A program made the translations under genes and the position numbers. A DNA stretch of 64,000 nt from DATAUD01 sp035511075 (lineage in GTDB: Bacteria > Verrucomicrobiota > Verrucomicrobiia > Limisphaerales > Palsa-1400): contig DATKFW010000064.1 of NCBI GenBank assembly GCA_035511075.1, positions 1-64,000 of the forward strand. Reading direction: 5' to 3'. Positions within the stretch are counted from its first letter, which is position 1. The number at the start of each line of letters is the position of its first letter. Below the pieces are notes generated by a model. It made no database searches and was not told the DNA's origin. It saw only the letters and a list, made by a program, of their open reading frames with translations. Of the stretch, positions 51,740 through 60,142 are shown in pieces.

Positions 51740-52558
51740 GTGAAAGCTGAAACCATTCGCATTTTCGCCAGTCATGAATCCGCCAACATTTCGGCGGCGA
51801 AACTTCAAGCGCACGGCATTCATTGCTGGATTAGCGCCGATGACGGAGGCGGAATGCTGCCCAATCTCACGGGTGGTGTGCGTCTGATGGTTCAGGCTTC
51901 GGACTCGGCGGCAGCCGGCGCCTTGCTGACGGACCAATCACCAGCCAGCGAAATACCCACTCAATATGAAACTGAAACCGGCGTTCCCTCTCCAGCGATG
52001 GCGGCTCCGGGAAGAAAATTCGCGCCCGGCCAGATTCTCATCGGCATTTTCGCTGGCGTGCTTCTTTGCCTGCTTTGGCAAAGGGGCAGTCAGCTTGGAG
52101 AGCGGGTGGATTATCACTACGCGCGGGACGGCAAGCCCGATGAAGCATGGAGATATCGCAATGGACATCTCGTCGAATTCCTGAGAGATCGAAATCTTGA
52201 CGGGGCCTGGGATGAGTGGAGTTACTATGAACATGGCCGAAGAGTGCGTACGCTAGTCGATAATAATTTCGATGGTAAACCTGATGAAACCTGGACGTAT
52301 TCAGATGGCGCTTTGGTAAAAATGGAAAAAGATACGGATTTCAACGGCACGTCGGATATGTTTTGCACCTATAAATATGGGGTGATCCAACAAGTGGACA
52401 TCAGGCCTAACGGTGCAATATTTGCCACGCAGCGGCACCTATATCAAAACGGTGTCCTGGTAGAAATCCTTCGAGCGGAAGATGGTCGGGGCAATTTCAA
52501 AGAAGCGGTCCGGTACGATCCCTTCTTCAATCCCATCAGCACGAATAAACTGGAATAG
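51740..52558 (+). CDS. DUF2007-like N-domain, membrane helix and Asp-rich repeat protein
   Basis: A 272-residue protein starting at a GTG. Residues 1-65 resemble the DUF2007 'signal-transducing' ferredoxin-like domain (IFASHESANISAAKLQAHGI, then 'GGVRLMVQASDSAAAGALL'). One membrane helix is at about 99-115 (ILIGIFAGVLLCLLW). The outer part has three or more Asp-rich repeats of the type D-x-N-x-D-G-x-x-D-E-W-x-Y (NLDGAWDEWSYYEHG, NFDGKPDETWTYSDG), which resemble calcium-binding or MORN/tail-fibre-like units. It is flanked by copies of the palindromic repeat. The function is unknown. Confidence 0.7.
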   Translation: MKAETIRIFASHESANISAAKLQAHGIHCWISADDGGGMLPNLTGGVRLMVQASDSAAAGALLTDQSPASEIPTQYETETGVPSPAMAAPGRKFAPGQILIGIFAGVLLCLLWQRGSQLGERVDYHYARDGKPDEAWRYRNGHLVEFLRDRNLDGAWDEWSYYEHGRRVRTLVDNNFDGKPDETWTYSDGALVKMEKDTDFNGTSDMFCTYKYGVIQQVDIRPNGAIFATQRHLYQNGVLVEILRAEDGRGNFKEAVRYDPFFNPISTNKLE

Positions 52559-52574
52559 CGGTCATCGTGAGATT

Positions 52575-52661
52575 ATTTCTTTGTTTCCTCCGTTTACTTC
52601 TGTTTTCCCTCACTCCGACTTACTCGAAGCAAACGAAGGAAACGAAGAGGTTTGTCGTGCG
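52575..52661. repeat. Dispersed palindromic repeat, copy 2
   Basis: The second copy has a degenerate left arm from about 52575 and the 35-nt unit at 52627-52661. That unit has one mismatch to the first copy at 51425-51459. It lies 17 nt after the DUF2007-like gene. It resembles repetitive extragenic palindromes. Confidence 0.75.
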
Positions 52662-52726
52662 TTCGGTAAATAGTTTCATTTCGGGTTGAACTTTGGACAC
52701 GCGCCGATACTCTTGCTCATCCTAAT

Positions 52727-54319
52727 ATGACAGTGAATCGCAGAACCTTTCTCAAACAACTCGGCTTGGGCGCCGCCGGGTGGAATCTGGCGTCATCCCT
52801 CCCACTTTGCCTTTGCGCTGAGGCGGCGGACAGCAATCAATTACCCCGCGGCACGCCGGAGGAGCAGGGGGTTTCTTCGGCGGGGATTCTCGCGTTTCTC
52901 GGCGAGATCGCCGAATCCAGGCACGAATTCCACAGCTTCATGATGGTCCGCCACGGGTGCGTCATCGCCGAAGGTTGGTGGGCGCCCTATCGGAAAACGG
53001 CCAGGCACATGCTCTATTCGTTGAGCAAGAGTTTCACTTCCACCGCCGTCGGCTTCGCGGTGACGGAAGGAAAACTCACTGTCGATGCCCCGGTGACATC
53101 CTTTTTCCCCGATGACCTGCCGCCTTCGGTCAGCGACAATTTGGCGGCCCTGCGCGTAAAACATTTGTTGACAATGTCAGTGGGGCACGCGACGGACTCG
53201 ACTCCCATCATCACCCGCGAAGAGAACTGGGTGAAGTCCTTCCTTTCGCTGCCGATCGCCAACCCGCCCGGCAGCGTCTTTCTCTACAACAGCGGCGCGA
53301 CTTACATGCTCTCGGCCATCGTCCAAAAGGTTTCCGGGCAAAAGGTCATCGATTATCTGCGGCCGCGCCTGTTCGGACCGCTGGACATCGAGGGAATGAC
53401 CTGGGAAACATGTCCGCGCGGCATCAACACGGGCGGCTGGGGCCTGAGCGTCCAAACCGATGCCCTGGCAAAATTCGGCCAGTTTTATCTGCAAAACGGC
53501 GTTTGGAACGGCCGCCAGGTTTTGTCTCAGGACTGGATCAAGGAGGCGACGACTTTCAAAATCCAACAACCCGCCCCGAACGGATTGGACCTGGAAATAT
53601 TGAAGCAGACCAGCGACTGGCACCAGGGCTATTGCTACCAGTTTTGGCGTTGCCGCCACAATGCGTTTCGCGGCGACGGCGCCTATGGCCAGTATGCGAT
53701 CGTGATGCCCGAAAAGGACGCCGTCATCGCCATTACCTGTGAAACCGGCGACATGGCCAGCGAGTTGGGCCTGGTTTGGGACCACTTGCTGCCTGCGATG
53801 AACGACAACGCGCTCCCGGCAGACCCATCTTCCGAGGCCCAACTGAAACAAAAGCTCGCTTCGCTGGCCCTCCCGCTGCCGACTGCGCAGCCCGACTCGC
53901 CGACCGCGGCCAGGATTTCCGGCAAACGTTTCCAGATCGATTCCAACGGAGCCGGCGTTCGGAGCGTGCGGTTTGATTTCGACCCCGAAGCCTGCACCTT
54001 CACCTTGACAGACGCGAACGGCGATTACCCGATCCGCTGCGGACTTGAAAAATGGGCCGAAGGCCAGACCCACATGCCGGGAACGCCGCCCAAACTGACC
54101 GTGGGCGATTTGCGCCCGGTCAAAGTCGCCGCAGGCGGCACCTGGAAGGACGCGGACACCTTTGTCATGACATGGCGTTATTACGAGACTCCGCATCATG
54201 ACACCGTTACCGCTCGGTTCGACGGCGACAACGTCAAGGTGGAATATCTCAACAGCCTCACCGAAATCTCGCCGTCACGACGGGAGACGCGGCCTCCCTT
54301 GGTCGGACGCGCGGTTTGA
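52727..54319 (+). CDS. Tat-exported beta-lactamase-fold serine hydrolase
   Basis: A 530-residue protein. The Tat signal (NRRTFLKQLGLGAAGW) is followed by a class C-like serine hydrolase domain. 'YSLSKSFTSTAVGFAV' holds the S-x-x-K nucleophile and 'FLYNSGATYMLSAIV' the Y-x-N motif, with 'LLTMSVGHA' and 'GAYGQYAIVMPEKDAVIAI' further on. A C-terminal region of about 150 residues is beta-rich and unassigned. Such proteins are esterases or peptidases of unknown substrate more often than true beta-lactamases. The ATG at 52727 starts the Tat signal. Confidence 0.88.
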   Translation: MTVNRRTFLKQLGLGAAGWNLASSLPLCLCAEAADSNQLPRGTPEEQGVSSAGILAFLGEIAESRHEFHSFMMVRHGCVIAEGWWAPYRKTARHMLYSLSKSFTSTAVGFAVTEGKLTVDAPVTSFFPDDLPPSVSDNLAALRVKHLLTMSVGHATDSTPIITREENWVKSFLSLPIANPPGSVFLYNSGATYMLSAIVQKVSGQKVIDYLRPRLFGPLDIEGMTWETCPRGINTGGWGLSVQTDALAKFGQFYLQNGVWNGRQVLSQDWIKEATTFKIQQPAPNGLDLEILKQTSDWHQGYCYQFWRCRHNAFRGDGAYGQYAIVMPEKDAVIAITCETGDMASELGLVWDHLLPAMNDNALPADPSSEAQLKQKLASLALPLPTAQPDSPTAARISGKRFQIDSNGAGVRSVRFDFDPEACTFTLTDANGDYPIRCGLEKWAEGQTHMPGTPPKLTVGDLRPVKVAAGGTWKDADTFVMTWRYYETPHHDTVTARFDGDNVKVEYLNSLTEISPSRRETRPPLVGRAV

Positions 54320-54492
54320 GGCGTCCATTGACGTTTTGGACGCTGAACCCAGGGAATTTTCGAAGCTCTTTTAGAACCGTGATCAAACGTCCCGGCGCGG
54401 GGCTTACCTTTTGCCGGTTTTGCCGCAAAAAACAGCGCGAGAATTTTTTCGACGTTCCGCCTTCCAGCCAGTAGCTTGTAAACGATTCAAAG

Positions 54493-55377
54493 ATGCGCTG
54501 GAACAATATTAGTATAGTTGGGGCCGGCTTGCTGGGCGGCTCCATCGCCCTGGCTGTCAAGCATCGCGGCTTGGCCTCGAAGGTATTTGCCTGCGTCCGC
54601 AGCGATTCCACGCGGGATCTTTGCGCGCGGCTCGAAATCGCCGATGTGATCACCAAGGACATCAAGACGGCGGTGGAAACGTCCGAACTGGTCGTGCTTT
54701 GCACGCCGCTCTCGCAAATGGCCGCGATGGCGGCGCAAATGCAGCCGTTCCTCAAGCCCGGAACAATCGTGACCGACGTCGGCAGTGTCAAAACCACGGT
54801 GGTCAATGAGTTGGAGCCAATCCTGCGCCGCGACGGCGTGGAATTTGTCGGAAGTCATCCGATGGCCGGTTCGGAAAAAATCGGCGTGGCGTCGGCGCGA
54901 GCGGATTTGTTTCAAAACGCCGTCTGCCTGATCACTCCGAGCCTCCGCACTTCGCTCCAGGCCGTCTCCAGGGTGGAAAACTTCTGGAAGGTCCTGGGCG
55001 GATGGCCCATTCGCATGACCCCGGAGACGCACGACGACTTGGTCAGCCGGTCCAGTCATTTGCCGCACGTTGTCGCGGCGGAATTGGCCAATTATGTTTT
55101 AAGCCCGGTCCATCCCAAGGAGCAGGCGCGCGTTTGCGCAAACGGCTTTCGCGACACCACGCGCATTGCCTCCGGTTCCCCGGAAATGTGGCGCGACATT
55201 GCGCTGGCCAACCGCAAGAACCTCGGTCGTGTCCTTGGAGTATTCATCGAGGACCTGCAGGAGTTTCAATTGGCGCTTGAACGCCGCGACGTCGAGGCCA
55301 TTGAAGAATTCTTTGCCAAAGCCAAACAGCGCAGGGATGGCTGGTGCGAGCATTCTCCGGCGGCGTCGCCGGAATGA
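54493..55377 (+). CDS. tyrA: Prephenate dehydrogenase family protein
   Basis: A 294-residue NAD(P)-dependent enzyme converting prephenate to 4-hydroxyphenylpyruvate for tyrosine synthesis. 'ISIVGAGLLGGSIALAVKHRG' is the Rossmann loop. 'VTDVGSVKTTVV', 'FVGSHPMAGSEKIGVASARADLF' and 'SSHLPHVVAAELANYV' contain the catalytic His residues. There is no fused chorismate mutase or ACT domain. It overlaps aroA by 4 nt. Confidence 0.93.
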   Translation: MRWNNISIVGAGLLGGSIALAVKHRGLASKVFACVRSDSTRDLCARLEIADVITKDIKTAVETSELVVLCTPLSQMAAMAAQMQPFLKPGTIVTDVGSVKTTVVNELEPILRRDGVEFVGSHPMAGSEKIGVASARADLFQNAVCLITPSLRTSLQAVSRVENFWKVLGGWPIRMTPETHDDLVSRSSHLPHVVAAELANYVLSPVHPKEQARVCANGFRDTTRIASGSPEMWRDIALANRKNLGRVLGVFIEDLQEFQLALERRDVEAIEEFFAKAKQRRDGWCEHSPAASPE

Positions 55378-56666
55378 GCATGATGCCGTTGCCTGAGATC
55401 ATTGAGATCATGCCCTTGGACACCGAGGCGGCCGCCGATATCACAGTCCCTGGGTCCAAGAGCATCACCAATCGCGCCCTGGTCATGGCGGCCCTCTCCA
55501 GTGGCCAAATTACACTCCGTGGCGCGTTGTGGAGCGAGGACACGCAAATCATGACCGATGCTTTGCGCCAGCTTGGGTTTGAAATCACCGTCGCGGACGA
55601 TGACCGCGAGCCATGCAATCGCTCCATTGGACTTCGCGGGCTCGGCGGAAAAATTCCCAACGGCGGCACGGCCGAGAGTCCGCTTGAACTATTCGTTGGC
55701 AACGCCGGCACGGCGGCGCGGTTTCTGGCCGCGCTGGTTTGTCTGGGCGACGGCGTCTATGAATTGCACGGCATCAAACGCATGCACCAACGGCCCCAGG
55801 CGGCCCTCTTCGGCGCGCTGCGCCAATTGGGCTACCGCATCGACTCTCCGAATGACCAATTGCCCGTCCGAATATTTGGCGGCGGGCCGCGGAAAGGCTC
55901 CTGCCTGGTCGATCTCGCGGAAAGTTCCCAATTCGGTTCGGCGCTTTTGCTCGGCGCCACCGTCGGCGGCTGGAATATAGAGTGGACCGAAAAGTCTTCC
56001 GATGAAGCTCCTTACCTGGACATGACCCGCCAGCTCATTTCCGCGTTCCCGCGTCACGGGGGGGAGTTTCCCATCGAGGCCGATGCTTCCAGCGCAAGTT
56101 ATTTTTTGGCGGCAAACTGGCTACTGCGGCGGCCGCCCGCGGCACAGATTCGTGTCGCCGCGTTTCCGGCCTCGGACTGGCAGATTGACTCGGCCTTTCC
56201 GCGCTTCCTGCCGTTGCCCGCGGAAATTTCCCGCCGGAGCCATCTTGGCGACAGTATCATGACGGCCATCGCGATCGCCCCCTTCGCCGACGCGCCGACG
56301 AAATTCACCGATTTGGAGCGCCTGCGCGTTCAGGAGTCCGAGCGCGTCGCCGGCCTCCGCGCCGAATTGGCCAAGTGCGGCGCCACTGTCCGGGAGGAAG
56401 GCGAGTCGTTGACGGTCTTTCCCGCCGGCGCGAAGATGCATGGAGCGGAAATCGAAACGTATAACGATCACCGGATGGCGATGTGTTTTGGCGTTCTGGG
56501 ATTGAAAATTCCGGGAATTAAAATCAAGAATCCTTCCTGCGTGAAAAAGACGTTTCCAAATTTTTTCCAGAAACTCGCCTCCCGACCGCCTGAGGGCCTT
56601 GGCGCGGTTGTTCTTGACGCCGGCACATCCCGGCCCCTGCGGGAGGACCAGCTTTTCGCCGTGTAA
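55374..56666 (+). CDS. aroA: 3-phosphoshikimate 1-carboxyvinyltransferase
   Basis: A 430-residue EPSP synthase of the shikimate pathway. 'PGSKSITNRALVMAALSSG', 'LELFVGNAGTAARFLAALVC', 'ERLRVQESERVAGLRAELAKCGA' and 'ETYNDHRMAMCFGVLGL' are the substrate-binding blocks. The loop around 'NAGTAARF' carries Ala where sensitive plant-type enzymes have Gly (N-A-G-T-A-M/A). The ATG at 55374 overlaps tyrA's stop. An upstream in-frame ATG at 55344 falls inside tyrA. Confidence 0.95.
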   Translation: MSMMPLPEIIEIMPLDTEAAADITVPGSKSITNRALVMAALSSGQITLRGALWSEDTQIMTDALRQLGFEITVADDDREPCNRSIGLRGLGGKIPNGGTAESPLELFVGNAGTAARFLAALVCLGDGVYELHGIKRMHQRPQAALFGALRQLGYRIDSPNDQLPVRIFGGGPRKGSCLVDLAESSQFGSALLLGATVGGWNIEWTEKSSDEAPYLDMTRQLISAFPRHGGEFPIEADASSASYFLAANWLLRRPPAAQIRVAAFPASDWQIDSAFPRFLPLPAEISRRSHLGDSIMTAIAIAPFADAPTKFTDLERLRVQESERVAGLRAELAKCGATVREEGESLTVFPAGAKMHGAEIETYNDHRMAMCFGVLGLKIPGIKIKNPSCVKKTFPNFFQKLASRPPEGLGAVVLDAGTSRPLREDQLFAV

Positions 56667-56674
56667 GGAGTTTA

Positions 56675-57352
56675 TTGAACGCGGAAAACATCGTCATCGT
56701 CATCGCCATCGACGGCACCAGCGCCAGCGGCAAGAGCACCAACGCCAAACGGGTGGCAGCGGCGCTCGGTTTCATCTACGTTGACACTGGCGCCATGTAT
56801 CGCACGCTGGCGTGGCATTGCCTGGTTAAGCAAGTCGATGTCGACGATCCCAAAGCCGTCGCCGCACTGTGCCGCAAGTGGAAGACATCCCTCCAATGTG
56901 TCGATCGCAAAGTGCGCCTTCTGATGGACGGTTATTATCCCGAAGCGGAAATCCGCACTCCGCCGGTCACCGAAGCCGTCTCGCACGTCGCCGCCGTGCC
57001 CAAGGTGCGCGACTGGATGAAGCAAAAGCAGCGTGAATGCGCCAAATTTGGCAACCTCGTGATGGAGGGCCGCGACATCGGCACCAACGTTTTTCCGGAG
57101 ACGGAATTCAAATTTTATCTTGACGCCAATCTTGACGAGCGCGCCAGACGTCGCACCGCCCAGGGCCTTCCGGAAAATCTGGCCGCGCGGGACCGTCGCG
57201 ACAGCCAGCGCGCCGCCGATCCGCTGATGATCGCCCTGGGGGCCACGGTGATCAACAACTCCCGCATGACTCCTGAAGAATCCAGCGGTTTGATCCTGGA
57301 AAGCGTGAAAAAGAGGCTTCCGCCGGCGTCAACCGGCGACCACAAAAAATAA
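56675..57352 (+). CDS. cmk: Cytidylate kinase
   Basis: A 225-residue kinase that phosphorylates CMP and dCMP. The P-loop is 'IDGTSASGKSTNAKRVAAALGF', followed by 'YVDTGAMYRTLAWHCL', 'VMEGRDIGTNVFPETEFKFYLDA' and the lid 'RDRRDSQRAADPL'. It starts with TTG at 56675, supported by AAGGAG 5 nt upstream, which overlaps the aroA stop. The tyrA-aroA-cmk order is common in Verrucomicrobia and relatives. Confidence 0.95.
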   Translation: MNAENIVIVIAIDGTSASGKSTNAKRVAAALGFIYVDTGAMYRTLAWHCLVKQVDVDDPKAVAALCRKWKTSLQCVDRKVRLLMDGYYPEAEIRTPPVTEAVSHVAAVPKVRDWMKQKQRECAKFGNLVMEGRDIGTNVFPETEFKFYLDANLDERARRRTAQGLPENLAARDRRDSQRAADPLMIALGATVINNSRMTPEESSGLILESVKKRLPPASTGDHKK

Positions 57353-57395
57353 GACTTTAGCCTTTAGCCTTCAGGCTTTAGGTTTTCCTGAAGAT

Positions 57396-58709
57396 ATGCG
57401 CAAATTGATGCACCTCCTTGCCTTGGCAATCGGTTGCGGGGCCGTATCGAGCCAGGCGGATTGGCCCGATTTCCGGGGGCCTTGGTGCGATGGACGCGCG
57501 GTGCCGCCTGGGCAAACCAACGACATCGGCCTGCCGCTGCGCTGGAGCGATTCCGAGAACGTCAGATGGAAAACCCCAATTCCACTTCGCGGCTGGTCGT
57601 CGCCCGTTATTCTTGGCTCCCAAATCTGGCTTACCACCGCGACAGTCGACGGGCACGATTTCTTCGCGATCTGCGTCGACAAGGACTCGGGAAGGATTCT
57701 TTTTGACAAGAAGATTTTTCATTGCGAGGCTCCCGAACCGTTGGGCAACAACCTCAATTGCTACGCCTCCCCTTCGCCGGTGATCGAGGCGGGCCGGGTG
57801 TATGTCCACTTCGGCAGTTACGGCACGGCTTGCCTGGACACCGCGACGTTCGACGTCATTTGGAAGCGCGACGATCTGCCGTGCCGCCACTATCGCGGCC
57901 CGGGATCCTCTCCAATTCTCCACGACAACCTTCTCATTCTCACCATGGACGGAATTGACTTGGATTACCTTGTCGCATTGGACAAGACCACCGGCAAAAC
58001 CGTGTGGAAAACGGACCGCACAACCGATTGGAACGATCTCGGCGCGGACGGCAAACCGATGGGCGGCGGCGATTTTCGCAAGGCCTTTTCGACGCCCATT
58101 ATTATTGACACCGATGGCGGCCAGCAACTGCTCACCACCGGCTCCAAAGCCATTTACGGTTACGATCCCGAGACGGGCCGCGAACTGTGGAAGATCCGTG
58201 ACGCGGGCTACACGCCGGCCGCGCGTCCGCTCTTTGATCACGGCCTCGCATACGTCACCACCGGCAATGGCCGGGCGGAGATGCTGGCGGTGCGCGTCGA
58301 TGGCCACGGAGATGTGACGGGCAGCAAGGTGGTGTGGCATTACAGTCACGGCGCGCCAACCCAGCCGTCGCCAGTCATCGACGACGGCCTGCTTTTCATG
58401 GTCAACGACAACGGAATCGCTTCGTGCGTTGAAACCGACACTGGCGCCGAGGTTTGGCGCGAGCGAATTGGCGGGGAATTTTCCTCCTCCACGCTTTACG
58501 CCGATGGACGCGTCTATTGTTTCAGCCGCAACGGCGTGGCGACCGTCCTGAAGGCGGGGCGCGCGTTTGAAGTTCTTGCGACCAACAAAATGGGCACGGG
58601 CTTCATGGCCTCGCCCGCTGTCACCGGGCGCGCCCTTTACTTGCGCGACACAACCGCGCTTTATCGCATCGAGGACGGGAGTTCAACCGCGCCGGGCCAC
58701 GCGGACTGA
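57396..58709 (+). CDS. Secreted PQQ-type beta-propeller repeat protein
   Basis: A 437-residue exported protein (signal MRKLMHLLALAIGCGAVSSQA). It begins 'DWPDFRGPWCDG', the usual entry of PVC PQQ-like propellers. Blades show A-x-D-x-x-T-G-K-x-V-W type repeats (LDKTTGKTVWKT, YDPETGRELWKI, TDTGAEVWRERI). It is similar to quinoprotein and BamB folds, but no PQQ ligands can be confirmed. It is common in this phylum and its role is unknown. It overlaps the convergent folB by 27 nt. Confidence 0.85.
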   Translation: MRKLMHLLALAIGCGAVSSQADWPDFRGPWCDGRAVPPGQTNDIGLPLRWSDSENVRWKTPIPLRGWSSPVILGSQIWLTTATVDGHDFFAICVDKDSGRILFDKKIFHCEAPEPLGNNLNCYASPSPVIEAGRVYVHFGSYGTACLDTATFDVIWKRDDLPCRHYRGPGSSPILHDNLLILTMDGIDLDYLVALDKTTGKTVWKTDRTTDWNDLGADGKPMGGGDFRKAFSTPIIIDTDGGQQLLTTGSKAIYGYDPETGRELWKIRDAGYTPAARPLFDHGLAYVTTGNGRAEMLAVRVDGHGDVTGSKVVWHYSHGAPTQPSPVIDDGLLFMVNDNGIASCVETDTGAEVWRERIGGEFSSSTLYADGRVYCFSRNGVATVLKAGRAFEVLATNKMGTGFMASPAVTGRALYLRDTTALYRIEDGSSTAPGHAD

Positions 58710-59030
58710 GACATACGCGGCTTGCGGAAGGACGAACTTCTTGACCTCCACGGCAACGGCGGCGCCGCCGAACTCGCGCAAAACCGTGCCCGCCACTTCT
58801 GCGGCGACGCTTTCAATCAATTTCCATTCCCGCCCTTCGCCAAGGCCGAGCAGCCGTCGCGCGACCGCGTAATAATCGATGGTCGCGGTGAGGTCATCCT
58901 TTTTCGCGGCCGCGTCGAGACTGTGCTCCATCTCGACCGTCAACAACAGCTTTTGCGCGGCGCTCCGTTCCTGATCGGAGACGCCGACGCGGTAAAAGAC
59001 CTCCAAATCCTTGATGACGATCCGGTCCAT
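58683..59030 (-). CDS. folB: Dihydroneopterin aldolase
   Basis: A 115-residue enzyme of folate synthesis. 'DRIVIKDLEVFYRVGVSDQERSAAQKLLLTVEM', 'DDLTATIDYYAVARRL' and 'WKLIESVAAEVAGTVL' are the family blocks; the Glu and Lys of the active site are in VSDQE and VEVKKFVLP. It lies 3 nt after the HAD-Nudix gene on the same strand. Confidence 0.93.
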   Translation of the reverse strand: MDRIVIKDLEVFYRVGVSDQERSAAQKLLLTVEMEHSLDAAAKKDDLTATIDYYAVARRLLGLGEGREWKLIESVAAEVAGTVLREFGGAAVAVEVKKFVLPQAAYVSVRVARRG

Positions 59031-59033
59031 GGG

Positions 59034-60104
59034 TCAGGTTTTCAGCACGGTTTCCAGCAGGGTTCGCGTAGGCTGGTTGAGCGCCATTTCCAGCGCCTCT
59101 GCCGGTGTGACCCAGCGGAATTCCTGCGCCTCCTCGTTTAATTTTACCGCCGCGTTGCCCCGCGCGCGGCAGGTGTAATTGAGCAGGACGAAGTGCGCTT
59201 CCCGGTAAAACTCCCTGGAATGAATGCAATCCTGCGCGATGACAAATTTCAGCCGCTCAATCTCCAGATTGGTCTCCTCCCGGATTTCCCGATGCAACGC
59301 CTCAACCGACGCCTCGCCGAATTTTATCTTGCCGCCGGGAATGCCCCAAAGGTTGGACCATTTCTGCGTGCGAATCATCAGCACGCGGTTCTCGGCGTCA
59401 AAGATCAGCGCCCCGACCGTGCAAATGGGATGCGCCAGCGCGTCTCCCTCGGCCCCGTGCGATCTCCGGCGCCAATCAAATCCGGTCCGTTCCAGAATGT
59501 CGCGCAATTCCCCCAGGTGCTCGACGATCAAATCCGGCTCGCTGGCCCGCAATTGGTCCAGCCGATTGTAGCCGGTCAGCACAGCGCAGGAATTGACCCC
59601 GCCGAATTTGGCTGTTTCGATGTCATGCTGCATGTCGCCGATAAAGAGCGTTTCCGGCGCGGCCAATTGGTTTTCCGCGAGCACTTCCAGGATCTTGGCG
59701 CGCTTGTCCCAGATTCCCAGGTAGGGCTTGTCAATAAATTGCGCGAAACCCAGCGCGCCCGCTTGCAACGCGAAATATTCCCGATGCACCGTGCTCAGCA
59801 CAAACGTCCGAAGGCCGTGCTTCCGGCAGAAAATCAAAAAATCGCGCGCGCGCGGCAATTCCGTCACCGCCTCCTGAACGAGCCGGAAGTGCTCGTGAAA
59901 ATTCCTCTCCAAATCAGCCAGCGGAACATCCGGCACAAATCGTTCGTAGAAACCCTTGAACGGCAGGCAAAACTCCGCCCGAAACGTTTCCAGGCTCATT
60001 GGAGCGACGCCGCAGGACTCGAAGACAAAATTCGTCGCCGCCAGCACCGCCGGCAAGTCATCCACCAATGTTCCCGACCAGTCGAATATAATGTTCCGGA
60101 TCAC
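59034..60104 (-). CDS. HAD-like hydrolase fused to a Nudix hydrolase
   Basis: A 356-residue two-domain protein. Residues 1-215 are HAD-like: 'IIFDWSGTLVDDL' (Asp8 nucleophile, Ser10 in place of the usual second Asp), 'VLSTVHREYF' and 'TLFIGDMQHDIETAKFGG'. Residues 240-356 are Nudix: 'VGALIFDAENRVLMIRTQKW' and the box 'GGKIKFGEASVEALHREIREET'. I started at the GTG at 60104 (VIRNIIFD); earlier codons have no strong start. It is upstream of folB, so dihydroneopterin-triphosphate removal (the FolQ step) is an attractive but unproven role for the Nudix half. Confidence 0.85.
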   Translation of the reverse strand: MIRNIIFDWSGTLVDDLPAVLAATNFVFESCGVAPMSLETFRAEFCLPFKGFYERFVPDVPLADLERNFHEHFRLVQEAVTELPRARDFLIFCRKHGLRTFVLSTVHREYFALQAGALGFAQFIDKPYLGIWDKRAKILEVLAENQLAAPETLFIGDMQHDIETAKFGGVNSCAVLTGYNRLDQLRASEPDLIVEHLGELRDILERTGFDWRRRSHGAEGDALAHPICTVGALIFDAENRVLMIRTQKWSNLWGIPGGKIKFGEASVEALHREIREETNLEIERLKFVIAQDCIHSREFYREAHFVLLNYTCRARGNAAVKLNEEAQEFRWVTPAEALEMALNQPTRTLLETVLKT

Positions 60105-60142
60105 AGTGCCGACTCTAAACCGTACCGCTCGAAATCCGAAAT

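Noticed and set aside
51257..51937. Minus-strand frame of 226 codons upstream of the DUF4175-like gene
   Set aside because: It crosses the palindromic repeat and the antisense of the DUF2007-like gene, and its composition is unlike any real protein here.
53177..54199. Minus-strand frame of 340 codons
   Set aside because: It is fully antisense to the Tat-exported serine hydrolase, which has signal, catalytic motifs and a proper start. High-GC shadow.
52727..54319. Calling the serine hydrolase an antibiotic-resistance beta-lactamase
   Set aside because: S-x-x-K and Y-x-N are shared with esterases and peptidases; the Tat signal and long C-terminal domain fit the broad beta-lactamase-related family instead.
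57360..57390. Possible terminator after cmk (repeated TTTAGCC/AGGCTTTAGG)
   Set aside because: The arms pair over only about 5 bp; it is more a direct-repeat-like sequence than a stable hairpin.
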